Assembly (NCBI RefSeq): GCF_004368965.1 | Contig: NZ_SORO01000001.1 | Location: forward strand, 2,698,001 to 2,762,000 | Source of the DNA: Leptospira meyeri | GTDB taxonomy: Bacteria > Spirochaetota > Leptospiria > Leptospirales > Leptospiraceae | Length of the DNA: 64,000 nucleotides | Reading direction: 5' to 3' | Shown here: in pieces, positions 62,491 through 64,000 of the stretch | How positions within the stretch are numbered: the stretch's first letter is position 1 | How the letters are laid out: the number at the start of each line of letters is the position of its first letter | Notes under the pieces: model-generated | Database searches by the model: none | Told to the model about the DNA's origin: nothing | What the model saw: the letters and a program-made list of their open reading frames with translations, nothing else | Made by a program: the position numbers and the translations under genes

Positions 62491-63117
62491 TCAATGCAAG
62501 AGGGTCGGAAAGAAATAAAGTGAGGCCGGGGCCTCCCATCTGGCTTCTCCCCAAATGGTTTGGAGTCCTTTTGGGTTTCGAAAAACGGTGACCTTCAGGT
62601 TTGGCATCTTTGGTATAGCTACCCCTTGGACTCCCAGTTTCAGTCGGACTTCTCCGGGGCCTGGATCAACCACTTGTGCGAAATAAGTTTTTGTCCCCAA
62701 TTGGACAATGGCAAATTCGCGCAGACCAAATAGTGGCCTTGGGTCATTTGCCGTTCCTAGGAATTTTGCGACCAAAGAAAGGAAACCGGGAAAATCTTTT
62801 GCATCCAAAGAAGATACATACTGAAGCAAATGTTGACGGAGGTATTCTTTTGCGTGGTTGTGCGCAAGTAACATGCGGTGGCGTCTGTCCAGTTGGGAGT
62901 AGAAGGCTTGGAGGAGATTTCGTTCTTCTCGATTGCAGCCTGCCCGAAATGCCAACCGGTCCAAGCGTCTGCCATGCATTCGGATCAGTTCCATTCTATG
63001 TGTGAGGTAGGCACTGGTACGAAAGGAAAGATAAAAGAAAAGAACGAGAAGGACAAGTTGTAATATGGCAAATTCCGGATCACCCTTCCAAATCCAAACA
63101 GGTCTTTCTGGAAACAT
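62491..63117 (-). CDS. Membrane-anchored protein of unknown function with C-terminal beta domain
   Basis: A 208-residue protein. One N-terminal transmembrane helix (about 16-36; FAILQLVLLVLFFYLSF) is followed by a basic helical region (about 40-100; RMHGRRLDRLAFRAGCNREER, HAKEYLRQHLLQYVSSLDAKD). The C-terminal 80 residues (about 128-205) are beta-rich and PilZ-like in overall layout (YFAQVVDPGPGEVRLKLGVQG) but lack the PilZ RxxxR signature. It lies 66 bp upstream of mreC, probably with its own transcript. The function is unknown. Confidence 0.65.
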   Translation of the reverse strand: MFPERPVWIWKGDPEFAILQLVLLVLFFYLSFRTSAYLTHRMELIRMHGRRLDRLAFRAGCNREERNLLQAFYSQLDRRHRMLLAHNHAKEYLRQHLLQYVSSLDAKDFPGFLSLVAKFLGTANDPRPLFGLREFAIVQLGTKTYFAQVVDPGPGEVRLKLGVQGVAIPKMPNLKVTVFRNPKGLQTIWGEARWEAPASLYFFPTLLH

Positions 63118-63347
63118 TAGAGATTAGACGGAAGGGAGCGCGTTTTTGTGCTTTATCTTTTGGAAAGTGATAAGGTAACTTAATGTTAGATGGAGGAAGC
63201 TGAAAACACTGAAGGATTATTTTCGACCTGTTTTCTTTTGAACTCACTTATTTCATAAGTTTACAAGAGATCAAAGTTCAACATTGTTTTCAAAATCAAT
63301 TTTCATGCAAGAACAGAAAAACGAATTAAATAACTTAAGGAACTACA

Positions 63348-63605
63348 ATGAAATATGAAAGTCTGATAACGATGCTAGCGATTATTTTCTTTCTATTCTC
63401 TAATTGCCAGAATGAAAAGGAACTGATATTCGGAAAATCAAAAGAAACTAAAAAAAAAGAAAGGGATTGTGATCCTGTATTAACTTTCTTTATATGTGAA
63501 TCTCAATGTCAAAATGTTAACGAAAAAATTATTTCTTGTAGCTCATTAAAAGGAAGCTGTTATATCCAAAGAAATAATATATGTACCGGAAATCACAATA
63601 TGTAA
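63348..63605 (+). CDS. Small Cys-rich lipoprotein, unknown function
   Basis: An 85-residue lipoprotein with signal peptide and lipobox LFSNC (Cys20). The mature part has a basic stretch (GKSKETKKKERD) then seven cysteines in about 45 residues (DCDPVLTFFICESQCQ, ISCSSLKGSCYI, ICTG), which suggests disulphide bonds. AGGA lies upstream of the ATG. It is conserved-looking but matches no family I know. Confidence 0.65.
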   Translation: MKYESLITMLAIIFFLFSNCQNEKELIFGKSKETKKKERDCDPVLTFFICESQCQNVNEKIISCSSLKGSCYIQRNNICTGNHNM

Positions 63606-63664
63606 GTTATAGTTTAATAAACTTTTGAATTCGAAGTCTCAATCGAACTTCTCGGATAAATCAA

Positions 63665-64000
63665 ATGAAAAAAGAAATAGAAGATATACTATCATACAAT
63701 GACCACAGGCCTTGGGCGATGCCAAACAAAAAATGGTTTTGGTACCAGGAATGGAATGATGTTATTTTTTTACATTATAAGATTGAAGAGGAAATACTTA
63801 GGAGATTTGTTCCCGATTTTTTAGAATTGGATTCTTTTGAAGGAACTTATTGGGTTTCAGTTGTGGCTTTTACAATGAATCAAGTTCAAATGAGAAACTC
63901 AATTCCTTTGCAATACTTTTCCAATTTTCATGAAGTGAATTTAAGGACCTATGTAAGAAATAAAGATAAACCAGGTGTATACTTCTTAAGTATTGAAGCG
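63665..64000 (+). CDS. DUF2071 (YqjF-like) protein, 5' part (runs off the window)
   Basis: ATG 63665 opens a frame that stays open to the last base, giving 112 residues. RPWAMPNKKWFWYQEWNDVIFLHYKIE and LRRFVPDFLELDSFEGTYWVSVVAFTMNQVQMRN are the characteristic start of DUF2071/YqjF proteins. NFHEVNLRTYVR follows. The cytoplasmic function is unknown. The C-terminal half lies outside the window. Confidence 0.85.
   Translation, partial: MKKEIEDILSYNDHRPWAMPNKKWFWYQEWNDVIFLHYKIEEEILRRFVPDFLELDSFEGTYWVSVVAFTMNQVQMRNSIPLQYFSNFHEVNLRTYVRNKDKPGVYFLSIEA

Noticed and set aside
62491..63117. Assignment as a PilZ c-di-GMP receptor
   Set aside because: The C-terminal beta domain has a similar layout, but the RxxxR and (D/N)xSxxG signatures are missing.
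63118..63347. Gap before the small Cys-rich lipoprotein as a possible RNA gene
   Set aside because: No stable hairpin, tRNA-like structure or open frame was visible; it probably holds only divergent promoters.

Overview
The window comes from a spirochaete of the genus Leptospira, most likely a free-living (saprophytic) species. The base composition is low-GC, many lipoproteins carry a relaxed spirochaetal lipobox, and several genes belong to families typical of Leptospira: a DUF1574 protein paired with an MBOAT acyltransferase, a 7TM-DISM/SpoIIE phosphatase, and a giant LamG/NHL lipoprotein. The genus call is inference from gene content; no rRNA or other marker is present. I see no tRNA, rRNA, CRISPR array, insertion sequence or prophage.

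Layout. 1-8056: the end of a class I fumarase, a DJ-1/PfpI protein, a RibD-C reductase and an SRPBCC protein behind paired dyads, class II fumarase (fumC), a small P-loop kinase, an RRM RNA-binding protein, a SlyD-type FKBP and a Na/phosphate cotransporter. 8071-10441: a 7TM-DISM membrane phosphatase and a small basic protein. 10556-15040: a five-gene metal cluster built around an MbnP/MbnH pair (copper-binding four-Cys protein plus MauG-like di-heme enzyme) with a Cys/His-rich exported protein, a lipoprotein and an outer-membrane protein. 15105-20871: crotonyl-CoA carboxylase/reductase, a VOC protein, an MDR oxidoreductase, a reverse-strand FAH/DUF2721/SH3-lipoprotein operon whose last gene has an in-frame TGA, a DUF1858 protein and a QueD-like protein that lacks the usual Cys. 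21197-23008: a hybrid receiver-PAS-PAS-histidine kinase. 23025-26130: a desT-desC-desB fatty acid desaturation locus with two operators. 26221-29031: a long acyl-CoA dehydrogenase and a dienelactone hydrolase lipoprotein.

28980-37469: six reverse-strand genes in close series: MBOAT acyltransferase, DUF1574 protein, a Cys-rich exported protein and a CzcCBA-type RND metal-efflux system. 37561-46598: acetoacetyl-CoA synthetase, an exported protein, a cytochrome c lipoprotein and the 1958-residue repeat lipoprotein. 46805-51668: cysteine synthase, an OPA-family organophosphate transporter, a second SRPBCC protein, a beta-propeller protein and pirin. 51685-56524: mannose-6-phosphate isomerase, a DnaJ-domain protein, a STAS anti-sigma factor antagonist, ribF and exported proteins of unknown role. 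56510-62424: the cell-elongation operon mreC-mreD-mrdA-rodA plus a coiled-coil protein, without mreB. 62491-64000: a membrane-anchored protein, a small Cys-rich lipoprotein and the start of a DUF2071 gene.

Themes. Two separate metal-handling loci are each headed by a small Cys/His-rich exported protein. Acyl-CoA chemistry recurs (ccr, acyl-CoA dehydrogenase, acetoacetyl-CoA synthetase, desaturase). Cell-wall elongation genes form a tightly overlapping operon. The most unusual loci are the MbnP/MbnH cluster, the TGA-interrupted SH3 lipoprotein, and the two enzymes with altered catalytic residues.
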